From assembly GCA_934045075.1 (NCBI GenBank), contig OW203745.1:16185768-16249767 (forward strand): DNA of 64,000 nt, read 5' to 3'. Numbering within the stretch: the stretch's first letter is position 1; each line of letters opens with the position of its first letter. This stretch comes from Yponomeuta sedellus (taxonomy: Eukaryota > Arthropoda > Insecta > Lepidoptera > Yponomeutidae). The notes under the pieces are model-generated. The model was not told the origin of the DNA and did not search any database. It saw only the letters and a program-made list of their open reading frames with translations. Below, piece after piece: positions 11,685-20,140 of this stretch. A program made the position numbers and the translations under genes.

Positions 11685-11860
11685 AACATCGCGCGGTGGA
11701 ACGCCGGCTTCGCATGCGGGAGGTCGTAGGTTCGAAACCACAGAACATAAAAAAAGAGTTTCTTTTTGAAAGAGTTTGAAAGAGTTTCTTTTTGAAAGAG
11801 TTTCTTTTTGAAAGTTTCTTTTTGAGAGAAAAACTCTTTTTTTATGTTCTGTGTTCGAAA
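11685..11860 (+). mobile_element. tRNA-derived SINE fragment with foldback tail
   Basis: CGGTGGAACGCCGGCTTCGC and AGGTCGTAGGTTCGAAAC resemble a tRNA-type pol III head with a B box. It is followed by CAGAACATAAAAAAAGAG (11741) and its inverted copy CTCTTTTTTTATGTTCTG (~11834-11851), enclosing repeats of GAGTTTCTTTTTGAAA. The head is too degenerate to be a tRNA gene. Confidence 0.5.
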
Positions 11861-12099
11861 CAATGTACCACTTACGTAGCCACTAGCTACCCGTGAAGGT
11901 AAGAAAGGAGGAATACCTAAAAAAATGTTTTTATCTGTATCTATATAAAGACAAAGTTTCAACAAACATGTGTATCGTGTACAAGCACCATTTGTGTAAT
12001 TATTTTTCTAAATAACAAGATAATTAACATACTCGTGTTTTCGCTTAGCTAGATTAGATTATATATAACTCTTTATTGTACACACCAGAAAAACACTTT
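11861..12099. other. anonymous AT-rich DNA
   Basis: No recognisable feature. Confidence 0.4.
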
Positions 12100-12335
12100 G
12101 GCCTTTGCATCTACGTCACGAGATATTTTATACAGCGTCCAGTAACACTCACACTAGGGGTGGGTGAAGGGACCACTCGGGCGCCATAGTGCCTGTGACA
12201 TGGTTTTTAGACGGTGTAGGCTTGCCTAGCACTTATACCATACTGACAACTTATCTAAATCTGAGTGACTGCGGTGTTCACCTCAGCGCTTGAAGTGGTC
12301 AATCCGCGGTCGGCAAGCGAGCTGATTAAGGCCAG
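12100..12335 (+). repeat. dispersed repeat, full-length copy
   Basis: Shares with 53885-54045 the words TTTGCATCTACGT, GTGAAGGGACCACTCGG, GACATGGTTTTTAGA and GGTGTAGGC in the same order. The stretch CAGCGCTTGAAGTGG further on also recurs near 49190-49215 (CAGCGCTTAAAATGG). No coding function visible. Confidence 0.55.
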
Positions 12336-12392
12336 GTTTTCACGGTCTTAGTACGCTCGGACCGAGTGCGCCATCCGAGTACTAATGCTCCT

Positions 12393-12699
12393 GAGTGCTT
12401 AGTGCGAGTTTTTTAACTACTCGATCGCGTTAACGTAAACTCATATTTCTATGGCATCGAGGAAGCGCCACCTAGGGACAAGTATGGAAATTAAAATTGC
12501 TGAGTGCGAGTTGTAATGGTTTACGTTGAGAAGTGAACACGTTTACCAGCCAAAACACGAATAAACGCGAGTGCGAGTTGTACTGTGACAGCGTTTTGCC
12601 AGTTCGAACGGTTAACTCACTCATACTCACTACTCGATGCTCGATTAACGCGGTAGTAAAGTTATTCGATTGGATCTGTCAAACTCGCACTAAGCACTC
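12393..12699 (+). mobile_element. 307-bp MITE, copy 1 of a tandem pair
   Basis: Terminal inverted repeats GAGTGCTTAGTGCGAGTTT and AACTCGCACTAAGCACTC. The interior has ACTCGATCGCGTTAACG, AAGCGCCACCTAG and repeated GAGTGCGAGTTGTA words. No transposase frame. Copies 2 (12701-13010) and 3 (26102-26408) are close to identical, implying recent spread. Confidence 0.85.
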
Positions 12700-12700
12700 T

Positions 12701-13010
12701 GAGTGCTTAGTGCGAGTTTTTTAACTACTCGATCGCGTTAACGTAAACTCATATTTCTATGGCATCGAGGAAGCGCCACCTAGCGACAAGTATGGAAATT
12801 AAAATTGCTGAGTGCGAGTTGTAATGGTTTACGTTGAGAAGTGAACACGTTTACCAGCCAAAACACGAATAAACGCGAGTGCGAGTTGTACTGTGACAGC
12901 GTTTTGCCAGTTCGCACGGTTAACTTACTCATACTCACTACTCAATGATCGATTAACGCGGTAGTAAAGTTATTATTCGATTGGATCGGTCAAACTCGCA
13001 CTAAGCACTC
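12701..13010 (+). mobile_element. 310-bp MITE, copy 2, head-to-tail with copy 1
   Basis: Same ends and interior as copy 1, differing by a few substitutions and a 3-bp insertion (TTATTATTCG against TTATTCG). One T separates the two copies, so they share a junction rather than each having its own target duplication. Confidence 0.85.
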
Positions 13011-13643
13011 TGATTGGCTATGATTTGATAAGTGACAGACAAAAACATGCCGCTTTGAGAAAATTTGTGTTTTCTTTTAGGTACAGATTGACGCAAAATT
13101 CGAAATCACTAATTTCACATCAACTTATTTAATAGCGATGAACCAACGCTTTGCTGGATCCAATCAAGTAACACGTATCAAAAAATTTGGACCTGGGTTC
13201 TGGTAGAAATGCTTTGTTATGTACTATTGCTTTATAAGTATTAAGCGATCAGCCTTGCTTATTTTATTTTGCTTTTGCTTTGAAATTATGGATTTTTACG
13301 ATCACACCCTGCCTAATTTTGTTCGTTGGCTTGTCTACAATAAAATTGATGCTTAGTGTAGAAAACATTTAAAACAAGGCTCATATGGTTTTACTATTTT
13401 TTTTTTGTTGGCTTACGTTGGCTTACGCTTTATTTCTTAGCTTTTTAATGCTTAATACCACCTTTTATTTCCGCATTACTGCTACTATTGTTGCTATTAT
13501 ACTTAGTAAGTTTGTATTGCATTAATTTTTGCTCAGTCCCCAACAACTGTTCTCAATAGTGTGACATTTTAAGTAATTTCTTGCAGAAATTATAAATCTT
13601 TATTGCTTTAAACCGATACGAGTTTTTGAACGGAATAAGTATC
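13011..13643. other. anonymous AT-rich DNA
   Basis: No open frame or RNA gene recognised between the MITE pair and tRNA-Cys. Confidence 0.5.
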
Positions 13644-13715
13644 GGGGATATAGCTCAGTGGTAGAGCATTCGACTGCAGATCGAGAGGTCCCCGGTTCAA
13701 ACCCGGGTGTCCCCT
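13644..13715 (+). tRNA. tRNA-Cys (GCA)
   Basis: Acceptor GGGGATA pairs with TGTCCCC, discriminator T (typical for Cys). A box TAGCTCAGTGGTAGAGC, anticodon arm TTCGA-CTGCAGA-TCGAG with anticodon GCA at 13676-13678, T arm CCCGG-TTCAAAC-CCGGG. 72 nt, no intron, six-T terminator about 10 nt downstream. Decodes UGC and UGU. Confidence 0.97.
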
Positions 13716-14109
13716 TGAAATCCTTTTTTGCTTTTATTTGTGTAAAGATTACTATTGTTCTGATAAACCTCATTGCTGATCTGGGTAAAGGAAGTAATAA
13801 TTTCTTTGTATGAGTGGCTGGCATAGTGACGAAAAGATTTGTGGGAATTCTTCAAAAAAGCGGCACAATGCAACTTATATCTAGATAAAAATACCAACTT
13901 AGTACGTTAAGTTATACCACACCGGAAAAAAATTGTTATGCTCAGATCTATATATAACATTAATAATCACGAGATTGCCCTTTAGGACTTTTCGTCATAA
14001 TATGGCATCTTTTGAACTCAAACTCAACTCCTCTTTTGATCATCTTTTTAGACCCTCTGTCGACATTAATTGTTTGCCGCGTTTTCGATAAATTCTCGGC
14101 AGGAAATGC
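13716..14109. other. anonymous DNA after tRNA-Cys
   Basis: Short minus frames (74 and 66 codons) run across the tRNA gene and have no family features. Confidence 0.45.
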
Positions 14110-14430
14110 ATTCTCGGAAATCTTCCTGGAAATGTATTGCTTTGACTCTTTATGAGGGCACTAGCCCATCACGTTTTCAGCTGGCTAATAGGCCGTGATC
14201 TTTATCTCGAATCGACCAGACAATTTTTTTGTTGAAAATAAAAGGGAAAAGATTTTTAAGTAGGTAATAATAAAAAAAATAAGTGTCTCATCGCTCTTTA
14301 TCTTCCAGAAAAGAGCAGATATGTATTGTATTATGCAATATCGCTTGTATCGAAAACTTCCACGTGACTGCTTCCACGTTGGAAGTCTGCCGGTGGTCGC
14401 TGTAAAGCAGAACATAACTGCTAAGCAAGG
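14110..14430. repeat. dispersed repeat related to 5S spacer DNA
   Basis: GAAATGTATTGCTTTGACT, ATCTTCCAGAAAAG and TCGCTTGTATCGAAAAC recur in the same order at 27510-28125. The last part (TATCGAAAAC, CACGTTGGAAGT) also matches spacer DNA upstream of the 5S genes at 24903-25045 and 31432-31570. No 5S gene accompanies this copy. Confidence 0.6.
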
Positions 14431-14557
14431 AATCTGTTATCGAGAGCCTCAAGCCAAGCAGTGGTGATGATGGTGCACAAGCTAGATTCTGCCATTCTAT
14501 TCTCGACGAATGTTGAAATGAAACGCAATAAGTCAGAAATAACGCCTCACCTAATGA

Positions 14558-14670
14558 CTTAGGGCCAGTTTCTGAATTGAGAATTTCACTAAGTAAATAC
14601 TCAAGTAACGTTCTGTCACGCTCTTATTTACCTACTTAGCGAAATTCTTAATTCAGAAACTGGCCCTAAG
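14558..14670. mobile_element. 113-bp MITE with CTTAGGGCCAGTTTCTGAATT ends
   Basis: Near-perfect inverted ends: AGGGCCAGTTTCTGAATTG on the left and AATTCAGAAACTGGCCCT on the right, with TTTACTTAG-type subterminal words. This is the best preserved of four family members in the window. Confidence 0.8.
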
Positions 14671-14734
14671 TAAACGTGTTACTGACGCATTAAACTTTTG
14701 GAAACTTAAGAGGGCCTCGGAAGCCGATAGCATC

Positions 14735-14985
14735 GTCGTCGTCGTCAGGCTATACTAGTAAACTGCTGGACATAGCCCTCCCCTAAAGAGCGCCACGTTG
14801 TGCTATCATAGGGGTTAATGCCCGTAATCCCCACGCTGGGCACGCGGGTTGGGGATGCAGTTTGGTGGAATTGTACTGCAGGGGGCGCTGCTTCCCACTC
14901 CCCGGTTTGTGTCCCTTAGTCGCCTTTTACGATACCCGTGGGAAGAATTGGGTTGGTGCTATTATCTAGGCCGACACCACACAAC
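14735..14985 (+). repeat. lepidopteran dispersed repeat (AACTGCTGGACATAG type)
   Basis: GTCGTCGTCGTCAGGCTATA simple-sequence start, then AACTGCTGGACATAGCC, CCCCACGCTGGGCACGCGG, CTTAGTCGCCTTTTACGA and GTGGGAAGAATTGGG. I recognise this as a common lepidopteran interspersed repeat; the late part is reminiscent of the 3' part of a retroposon. No protein can be read. Confidence 0.6.
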
Positions 14986-15119
14986 ATTTGATAGCATATT
15001 TTGGCTAAACTAATAAATAATTCACTCAATTGTTTTGCATGTCGCTAAATTAGCTCCAAGTGAACAGGCTGAAGAAACAAGGTCACCCACAATATGGTTT
15101 TAAATGCAGAATTTTGATG

Positions 15120-15305
15120 ACCAGCTAGTTCCGTATAATATCGCTAGATAGCATTATATTAGTATAGCCGAGAGAAAATTCGCGACGCTCTCTGTCGGTT
15201 TTCTGAAGAACTAGTGATCGCGATGGTAGCGACATCTAGTAATTATACGGTTATTTTGCTAATTAACGGAGTACTACGTTTTTTGTATGAGAATATAACT
15301 CCTGT
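15120..15305 (+). repeat. ~180-bp dispersed repeat, copy A
   Basis: GAGAGAAAATTCGCGACGC, GTCGGTTTTCT, GATGGTAGCGACATCT and GCTAATTAACGGAGTAC are shared with 25912-26096 in the same order and orientation. Confidence 0.7.
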
Positions 15306-15629
15306 CTTTAATAATACTCCTTGGTACAGGTACTAAACCAACTTATGCACGACATGAAATACGTTAGGTACACAACGATAGATACATACTTGTAGTACCG
15401 AAAGTTGCGAAAATACCGTAATATTATTATCTTATTTTTGCCGCCTATACCAAAATGAGTATAGGCGGCATTGGTTCTCTATTAACTCATTTCCGAATTG
15501 ACTAACTTGATTTTTGTGAGAAACGTAGTCGTACTCTACTGACAAAAAAGTAAGTGAAACCGGAATTAATTCCTAATCGTGTGTAATGCTTACGAATGTT
15601 ATAGTTCAGAAATGATTTGCCTACTGTTC

Positions 15630-15808
15630 TTTGATTAATAATAATAGATTAGAACTTTAATCTATTTCCGCTAAAAACGGCTGTTTTTTGGTTGTTCATT
15701 ATAGGTTCTATAATAGTTTTCACAGTTGTTGTGGATTTCTCATGTTAAATAAATTTAATTTTCCATTGGTGGCGCTAGTTAGCACCCCAATGCACCTTGA
15801 GAAAAAAT
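15630..15808 (-). mobile_element. partial MITE (GCTAACTAGCGCCACCAATGG family)
   Basis: Ends with CCATTGGTGGCGCTAGTTAG, the inverted terminal sequence of the family seen complete at 36326-36661. Interior words CGCTAAAAACGG and ATTTCTCATGT are also shared. The other terminus was not found. Confidence 0.6.
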
Positions 15809-15871
15809 AAAACTGGCTAGAAGCCAAAAACGGTTCTAAGATAAACAGATTGAGATATAAAAAAATGGCAA

Positions 15872-15989
15872 GCCAACGATACGTGCTGTTCCCAGGCGGT
15901 CACCCATCCAAGTACTGAACACGCCCGATGTTGCTTAACTTCGGTGATCGGACGAGAACCGGTGTATTCAACATGGTATGAACGTTGGC
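15872..15989 (-). rRNA. 5S ribosomal RNA, copy 1
   Basis: Component of the large ribosomal subunit, made by pol III. On the minus strand it runs from GCCAACGTTCATACCATG to GTATCGTTGGC; the ends pair as helix I, and the internal control region words GTTAAGCAACATCGGGC and TACTTGGATGGGTGACC are intact. Length 118 nt, normal for insect 5S. A T-run (complement of the A-run 15861-15865) follows the gene as terminator. A TATATA motif lies about 25 nt upstream (16012-16017), where insect 5S genes use a TATA-like element. Identical over its length to copies 3, 4, 6, 7 and 9. Confidence 0.97.
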
Positions 15990-16344
15990 GAAAGTAGAAG
16001 CAAAATGTACGTATATATTCATCTAAAAAGAAAGGTAAATACTATAGTTATATCCTGCTCTTGTGCACGATATAAAAGTGACAATGAAAAAAAAAACTGT
16101 CTTGCGAGTTAAACATTCGAGAATAATCTTAGGATTGACCATCAATAATTAAAATTATCTTTTTGTCATCATAGTTTTTGACTTCCTCGTCTGATTGTCA
16201 CATTACAGGTTATCCTAGTTAGGGACCAGTAAAGTAATTTGGTTCTATGTGTACCTATATTATGTTGTTTTGGTTACCAAAATAATTTGGAAAAAAAGCA
16301 TACAAGCAAATGTCCTTTCCGGATGCAAATAAACTTGGCAAAAA

Positions 16345-16462
16345 GCCTACGATACGTGCTGTTCCCAGGCGGTCACCCATCCAAGTACTGAACACGCCCG
16401 ATGTTGCTTAACTTCGGTGATCGGACGAGAACCGGTGTGTTCGACATGGTATGAACGTTGGC
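16345..16462 (-). rRNA. 5S ribosomal RNA, copy 2 (variant)
   Basis: Same gene body as copy 1 with three differences: GTAGGC instead of GTTGGC at the 3' end (weakening helix I) and CGAACACACC for TGAATACACC near the 5' end. The spacer to copy 1 is only about 355 bp, far shorter than other spacings. The T-run terminator is present, but no TATA-like upstream element was seen, so its activity is uncertain. Confidence 0.9.
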
Positions 16463-16699
16463 GATAGCATGATCAAACAGCACGTACCCTAGCGATTCAA
16501 AATTGAAGTACCTACGAAGCTCAATTCAATAAAATATAACTGTTTTTATTTCTGCGTCGCCTAATCTAGCAAGGTCTCCACCACAGAACATAAATTTGTT
16601 CTGTGGTCTCCACTGACAACTAAACAACACGTCGCAGCGCGCAACTGTACTGTGAAACAAAGTGAGCGACGCACTATTGCTTTCAGTGTACATACGTAC

Positions 16700-17001
16700 T
16701 GTTAGGCAGCGCAGGCTCCGGGGGTTGAAAATCACATCACCACGTACACATTTGCAGTTTATTGATGGCACCGAAACACGTTCAAAATAATTTGGAAACA
16801 GAGTTACTAAAACGGACTACATCTTGTTACTAAGTAAAGACTACTGATAAAGATTATGCATGACTGCTCTTGACTACTGTGACTGTTGTGACTGCTGTGA
16901 CTGTTATGACTGTTGCGCGATGTGCGCGGAAAAACGCTTTTATTTGCTCTTTAGTGCTGAGAATGACAAAATATAGGTGAGGCGGGGAACCGGACATAAC
17001 A
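16700..17001 (-). repeat. LTR (3' LTR of the minus-strand LTR element)
   Basis: 302 bp, TG...CA ends on both strands (TGTTAGGCAGCGC to GGACATAACA as read on plus). Reads identical to 19583-19884. On the minus strand it contains CAATAAACTGC, a poly(A) signal, and a run of CAGTCACA-type repeats. Flanked on the outside by GTAC (16696-16699), matching GTAC at 19885-19888. Confidence 0.95.
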
Positions 17002-17014
17002 GCTCCCCCTTTTT
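17002..17014 (-). promoter_or_regulatory. polypurine tract
   Basis: Minus strand AAAAAGGGGGAGC directly abuts the LTR at 16700-17001; it is the expected plus-strand-DNA primer site and fixes the element's orientation. Confidence 0.85.
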
Positions 17015-17284
17015 GACGAAGCTTATCCCTTTAAACAAGTGATAAGCGAAGTTATACAAAACTAATTAAAATTGAGGACTTGACTACATCGAGATATTGC
17101 AATAAGGCAAGACTGAACACAATACAATAAGGAAAACAAAAGCATTGATAAATAACAGTTTGCTGATTAGGGAAACATGGACAATACAGACAGTAGCATG
17201 AGTATTGATCAAACAAGTAACTTCAAATACATTAAGAGGTAATAAACAGTCTTTAGAAAAAAAACATAAGAATCGAGTAACTTA

Positions 17285-17550
17285 GTTAGAAAAATACTTT
17301 AGATAATATAATTAACAAATCAGTACTTCAGAATATCAAAGCATGAAACAAATCTTGATATGAAACTATTTAAAGTCGGATAAAGACAGTTATGAATACA
17401 GAGAAATTAGAAAAATACTTCAGATAATATAATTAACAAATCAGTACTTCAGAATACCAAAGCATAAAACAAATTTTATATATGAAACTATTCAAAGACA
17501 GTTAAAGACGGTTGGTTGGTTGAATATAAAAAAAACTTATGAATACAGAG
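17285..17550. repeat. internal tandem duplication in the LTR element
   Basis: AGATAATATAATTAACAAAT, CAGTACTTCAGAATA and ATATGAAACTATT occur twice about 120 bp apart (17285-17405 and 17408-17550), with about 90% similarity by eye. Confidence 0.7.
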
Positions 17551-17721
17551 AAAATCTCAATATACAGTGAAATACGAAATAGGAGTAAAAAACAAACTTC
17601 TTAGAGACATAATGTCAGGACAAGTAGTGACAAGTATAAAATACAAAGAAGAACCATAGAAAATAAAATCATAGTAAATAAAACTATGAAATTTACAGAT
17701 TGAGTTCTGAGGAGTTAATAC

Positions 17722-18472
17722 AGAGGTCTCCTTCAGGGACTGGCTACCCTGGCGTGTGATTTATAACTTTCAATTCATTGAATATTTTAAAGAACATTGT
17801 TAAACAGGAATATTACTCAAAAAGAAAAAATTAAAATATAGTGAAGCACAAAAATATGTATCATGAACTAACTTAATTAAATCGTGAACTAATCATGAAC
17901 AAAAATAATTAAATCATGAACTAGAAAAACACAAAATTCAAAGTGGAAAACAAGACTGTGATATTATAATCAAATTTGGAAACAAAGAAAAAGGCAGATA
18001 AAGGAAGAGTTTGGAAATTGCCTGAGGTCTCCTTTTTGGGACTGGTTACCCTGTCGTGTGACCTATAAACAATAGTGATAAAGAGGTCTCCTCTTTGGGA
18101 CTGGTTACCCTGATGTATGACCTAATATTTCATGAAAAAAATATATAGTTACAGAAATTAATATGTACAGAGGTCTCCTTTTGGGACTGGTTACCCTGTC
18201 GTGTGACCAATAAACATAATAAAGAGGTCTCCTTTTGGGACTGGTTACCCTGTCGTGTGACCTTTGAACATAATAGAGAGGTCTCCTTTTGGGACTGGTT
18301 ACCCTGTTGTGTGACCTTTGAACATAATAGAGAGGTCTCCTTTTGGGACTGGTTACCCTGTTGTGTGACCTGCCAATTCTAGATACTGCGAAAATTACTT
18401 ACAGTTTCAAAATTAATGAATAATAATATTTAGAGGTCTCCTTTTTGGGACTGGTTACCCTGTCGTATGACC
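17722..18472 (-). repeat. eight copies of a ~38-bp motif inside the LTR element
   Basis: Plus-strand core GAGGTCTCCTTTTGGGACTG followed by GTTACCCTGTCGTGTGACC, beginning near 17723, 18024, 18083, 18172, 18224, 18278, 18332 and 18432. The four central copies are spaced 52-54 bp; the outer ones are irregular. The motif can fold locally (GGTTACC is palindromic, GGGACT / AGTCCC possible between copies). No known name; a role in packaging or replication in trans is only a guess. Confidence 0.9.
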
Positions 18473-19562
18473 TTTAAATAAAAGAATTTATTTCGGCACA
18501 AAACCTTTCAAATAATGTTAACATATTACTCGTATAGTAAAAGAATGAAATAAAAAGAGAGACGTAAGGTTGACAATTGAATAACATTAAGTAGGTACAC
18601 GATTGGAATGTCTGGTGCCACTGAACTTGAACTGCCTACGGTGCAAGTTTCGCGTTACACATTGAGTCGAAGACAGTTTTAAACAATAATAGTATGACCT
18701 AGATAGTAAGTTGAGAGTCACAATTAAAGGTTGTCACGTATATGGAACTTTTGATTCTAAAATGAAATGTAAATCAGAGGACAAAACATAGAAATATGCA
18801 ATAAAAATGGCAGATGCATAAAAAGTTAACAAAATTACGATATTTGGAAATACAACAAAATAGGTAGAGTTACAAAAACACATTGACATGATATAAAAGT
18901 CGAATAAGAAAATATCTCCACATAAAATAAATGTAAATTTGTAGTAAATTTAAATAATAACAGAACAGAAAAAGTTAAGAAACAGTAAGTACAAAAATTG
19001 CGTATAAACAGTGAAAAAAATTTAGCACTGAGAAATAATTTAAGACGCTTTGAAATTACCTACTATTAAACATACATACACAACACTGTGCTGATGCAGC
19101 GAATTTTGTCGAGTCGGCGAAGTATCGAGGTCAAATGCGGACGGCGACCCACGAAGTCGTATGGCGAAGAAACGTGACCTCGTAGAGCACAAGATTCGGG
19201 ACTCGCAGAATTTCATCACTGGCAATGGGACCACTGTTTTTAGGAAACAGGAACAGTCGATGTAGATTGGCCCATGCTGCGGCCGGGGACCGTGTGACTC
19301 AGGAAGTCATATGACGGCTCGGCAACCACGAAGTGATGAGGTGTTTCGGTTTCCACGGCGCAGGCTCCACACGTGGGTTGAAGACTCACTGTCGACCTCG
19401 GAACTGCAGTACATGGCGGCTGGTGTGGGCTCAAGCGCATGGGGCTGAGGCTTACCGTCGACCAAACATGATACGGGGCTTCACTCGGGGGGTGAGAGCT
19501 GAACCTCGGAGCTGAGCGGCTGAGTTCTTGGTACAAGCTAAGCGAATTAGCTCAGTACCTAT

Positions 19563-19580
19563 ATCGCACTTCTGACACCA
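19563..19580 (-). promoter_or_regulatory. primer-binding site for tRNA-Leu (CAA)
   Basis: Minus strand TGGTGTCAGAAGTGCGAT, two bases inside the LTR. TGG is the complement of CCA, and the next 15 bases match the reverse complement of the 3' end of the tRNA-Leu gene at 8588-8702 except for one C for G. Confidence 0.88.
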
Positions 19581-19582
19581 GT

Positions 19583-19884
19583 TGTTAGGCAGCGCAGGCT
19601 CCGGGGGTTGAAAATCACATCACCACGTACACATTTGCAGTTTATTGATGGCACCGAAACACGTTCAAAATAATTTGGAAACAGAGTTACTAAAACGGAC
19701 TACATCTTGTTACTAAGTAAAGACTACTGATAAAGATTATGCATGACTGCTCTTGACTACTGTGACTGTTGTGACTGCTGTGACTGTTATGACTGTTGCG
19801 CGATGTGCGCGGAAAAACGCTTTTATTTGCTCTTTAGTGCTGAGAATGACAAAATATAGGTGAGGCGGGGAACCGGACATAACA
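19583..19884 (-). repeat. LTR (5' LTR of the minus-strand LTR element)
   Basis: Second 302-bp LTR, no mismatch seen against 16700-17001. Outer flank is GTAC at 19885-19888. Confidence 0.95.
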
Positions 19885-19888
19885 GTAC

Positions 19889-20140
19889 GTAAGTTATGTT
19901 AGAGCACGGTACTTGTGCACGAATTCGATATACGGTTGTTCCAAGAATACTGAATGCTCAGAGAGCGATCAGATTCATTTATAAGCTATTGTAGGCAGTG
20001 GAGATTCGTTGGAGATTTGTTTAAAGAAACTAACATCCTGACAGTTGCCAGTCAGTATATCTATGAAAACATTATGTACCTACGTCAGGAAAAATATCAG
20101 TAACTTTAAAACTTTAGGTAGCCAGCACATTGTTATTTAC
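19889..20140. other. host sequence between two retroelements
   Basis: Anonymous DNA; resumes the sequence interrupted at 16699, then leads into the 3' end of the non-LTR element, which ends in a TTACTTACTTAC (minus GTAAGTAAGTAA) simple tail near 20140. Confidence 0.4.

Larger units (their letters stand above)
16700..19884 (-). mobile_element. non-autonomous LTR retrotransposon (LARD/TRIM-like), 3.2 kb
   Basis: Two 302-bp LTRs with no visible difference bracket a 2.58-kb interior. Orientation is minus: next to the LTR at 19583 the minus strand reads TGGTGTCAGAAGTGCGAT (19563-19580), matching 17 of 18 bases of the primer complement of tRNA-Leu-CAA (gene at 8588-8702); next to the other LTR it has a polypurine tract AAAAAGGGGGAGC (17002-17014). 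A 4-bp GTAC duplication flanks the element. The interior has no gag or pol: the longest frames are 98 codons (19240-19536) and 64 codons (19040-19234), both unrecognised. Mobilisation must therefore have been by a partner element. LTR identity indicates recent insertion. A deletion derivative of a gypsy-type parent is the simplest origin. Confidence 0.92.
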
